Below, piece after piece: positions 12,583 to 14,088 of a stretch of 14,088 nucleotides of DNA. Below the pieces are notes generated by a model. That model was not told where the DNA came from. It was given only the letters and a program-made list of their open reading frames with translations, and searched no databases. Each line of letters opens with the position of its first letter. The stretch's first letter is position 1. This stretch comes from Coriobacteriales bacterium (lineage in GTDB: Bacteria > Actinomycetota > Coriobacteriia > Coriobacteriales > UBA8131). The stretch lies in the NCBI GenBank assembly GCA_031267175.1, contig JAIRZP010000006.1, forward strand, positions 1-14,088. Direction: 5' to 3'. The translations under genes and the position numbers were made by a program.

Positions 12583-14088
12583 ATGGAAGCGGTCCTCCTT
12601 GACATATTCCTTGCACTGCGCACACAGGGCGAGCTGAGCGGCAAGCAGCTTGACCAGATCATCCGCAGGCACAATAAGCTGCAGGCGAATGCCCGGCTGA
12701 GCAGCACCACCAAGCCAGCACGCTTTCGCTTCGCCAAAAAGGAGCTCCTCCCTTTCTATCTGCACATCAAGAGCGCCGACCCCGTGCGTTGGAACAGCTG
12801 GGGCCTCAGCGAGGAACTCGAACTGAAGGTACTCAATCTGCTGAGGGTCAAGCCCCGGAGGACCGCCTCGGGCGTGGCGACCATCACGGTGATAACCAAG
12901 CCGTGGCGGTGCTCGGGCACCTGCCTGTACTGCCCCAACGACCTGCGCATGCCCAAAAGCTACCTCTGCGGAGAGCCGGCCTGCCAACGCGCTGAGCGCA
13001 ACTACTTTGACCCGTACCTCCAGGTAAGCTCACGACTCGGGGTATTGCGCGATATGGGCCACATCACCGACAAGGTAGAGCTCATCGTGCTCGGCGGCAC
13101 CTGGAGCGACTACCCTCTGCCGTATCAACTCTGGTTCATCAAGGAGCTGTTTCGGGCGCTCAACGAGGGCACGGCCCAGCAACAGAACGCAGACGCCCGC
13201 ACTGCGTTTTACCAGCGCTCGGAGCTGAGCAACGAGGCGGACGAGCTGGAGCGGCGTGTAAGGCCTATGCAACAGGCGGTCAATCGGGGCGAGCTGGGCT
13301 ACAACGATGCCATCGCCCAGCTGTATGAGCAGAACTCCGCCTGGATACACGCAAGCAGCCTGCAGCACGCCACCATGCAGGAGTTGGAGGATCAGCAAAA
13401 GGTCAACGAGACAGCCAAGCACCGGATGGTAGGCCTGGTGGTGGAAACAAGACCCGATACCATCACACCCGCCTCCCTCACCCTGCTCAGACGCATGGGC
13501 TGCACCAAGATACAGATGGGAGTCCAGAGCCTGGACCCCGCGACACTTCGCCTGAACGACCGCAGTATCGGCGTGGAACAGATACGATCCGCCTTTGAAC
13601 TCGTGCGCGTCTTTGGCTTTAAGATACTGGGACACTTCATGGTCAACCTGTACGGCGCCACCGCAGAAAGCGACAGGCAGGATTACCTGCGCTTCGTTGC
13701 GGAGGCCCCCTTTCAGCCCGATGAGCTCAAGCTTTATCCCTGCTCGCTCGTTGAGGGGGCACGCCTGTGCAGCAAATGTGCTAACGGCACGTGGAAACCC
13801 TATACCGAGTGCGAGCTTCTGGATCTCCTGACCGCCGACCTGCTCGCCACACCGCCCTTTGTGAGAATATCGCGGATGATCCGGGACATATCGGCCGCAG
13901 ACATTCTCGTGGGAAACAAAAAGACCAACCTTCGACAGATGGTGGAGCACAATGCCGAGGCGGCGGGGGATACGATCTGGGAGATACGCCATCGCGAGAT
14001 AGCGACGAGTGTGCCAGCTCTTGAGGATCTGCAACTCATCGACCGATGCTATGAGACAAGCGTGAGCACGGAGCATTTTCTCGAGTGG
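12583..14088 (+). CDS. elp3: Elp3 family radical SAM/acetyltransferase, tRNA U34 carboxymethyl synthase (partial, 3' end beyond window)
   Basis: The frame is open for 502 codons from the ATG at 12583 to the right edge with no stop. Elp3 uses SAM and acetyl-CoA to install the cm5 group on wobble uridine. Family landmarks run in order: ITKPWRC..CLYCPND with radical-SAM cysteines 110, 114 and 117; Y(F)DPYLQVSSRL (141-152); KVELIVLGGTWSDYP (164-178); NETAKHRMVGLVVETRPD (275-292); GCTKIQMGVQSLD (306-318); ELKLYPCSLVEGARL (381-395); WKPYTECELLDLL (404-416); FVRISRMIRDISA (426-438). YETSVSTEHFLEW (490-502) opens the GNAT acetyltransferase domain, which the window truncates. The cysteines are spaced CxxxCxxC, tighter than in yeast Elp3. 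Between ALN (192-194) and NETAKHR lies an extra, charged, probably helical stretch (about 195-274) beyond the short linker I recall in archaeal/eukaryotic Elp3. No Shine-Dalgarno precedes the ATG; in-frame TTGs at 12520 and 12532 are less likely starts. Confidence 0.93.
   Translation, partial: MEAVLLDIFLALRTQGELSGKQLDQIIRRHNKLQANARLSSTTKPARFRFAKKELLPFYLHIKSADPVRWNSWGLSEELELKVLNLLRVKPRRTASGVATITVITKPWRCSGTCLYCPNDLRMPKSYLCGEPACQRAERNYFDPYLQVSSRLGVLRDMGHITDKVELIVLGGTWSDYPLPYQLWFIKELFRALNEGTAQQQNADARTAFYQRSELSNEADELERRVRPMQQAVNRGELGYNDAIAQLYEQNSAWIHASSLQHATMQELEDQQKVNETAKHRMVGLVVETRPDTITPASLTLLRRMGCTKIQMGVQSLDPATLRLNDRSIGVEQIRSAFELVRVFGFKILGHFMVNLYGATAESDRQDYLRFVAEAPFQPDELKLYPCSLVEGARLCSKCANGTWKPYTECELLDLLTADLLATPPFVRISRMIRDISAADILVGNKKTNLRQMVEHNAEAAGDTIWEIRHREIATSVPALEDLQLIDRCYETSVSTEHFLEW

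Noticed and set aside
13030..14076. 348-residue minus-strand open frame opposite elp3
   Set aside because: The plus strand is uninterrupted and carries ordered Elp3 motifs; the antisense product has none.

Overview
The window is GC-rich chromosomal DNA from a bacterium, most likely an actinomycete of the class Coriobacteriia (inference). Three things point there: the gene order infA-rpmJ-rpsM-rpsK-rpsD-rpoA-rplQ, the anaerobe-type metabolic genes around it (aryl-CoA ligase with an ACT partner, a two-cluster DUF362 ferredoxin, a bacterial Elp3), and the strong G/C bias at third codon positions. Almost all of it is coding, and no mobile elements, CRISPR arrays, tRNAs or rRNAs were seen.

Left part (1-4286), all on the + strand: a phenylacetate/aryl-CoA ligase and a double-ACT-domain protein form a tight pair. 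They are followed by a membrane-anchored D-Ala-D-Ala carboxypeptidase (TTG start), a 225-base intergenic stretch with a degenerate 13-base-phased repeat, and a short GcvT-like folate-binding protein that lacks the usual C-terminal barrel.

Centre (4380-8396): translation initiation factor IF-1 and the alpha operon (L36, S13, S11, S4, RNA polymerase alpha, L17). The gaps before rpsD and rplQ are 121 and 159 bases and can fold into hairpins, so they may be regulatory leaders. L17 carries an unusual tail of about 160 residues, rich in Ala and Glu, encoded by short repeated codon blocks. A stand-alone glucose-6-phosphate isomerase of the type usually fused to transaldolase begins 17 bases before rplQ ends.

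Right part (10168-14088): after a gap of about 270 bases with a good -10 box comes a DUF362/ferredoxin protein. It converges on a minus-strand methyltransferase that resembles Trm9/ALKBH8. Only 39 bases from that gene's start, a divergent radical-SAM gene runs off the right edge: 502 codons without a stop, clearly Elp3 by motif. In eukaryotes Elp3 makes cm5U at wobble position 34 of tRNA and Trm9 methyl-esterifies it to mcm5U. A divergent Elp3/Trm9-like pair in a bacterium is the most interesting feature here and suggests a minimal two-protein version of that wobble-uridine pathway.
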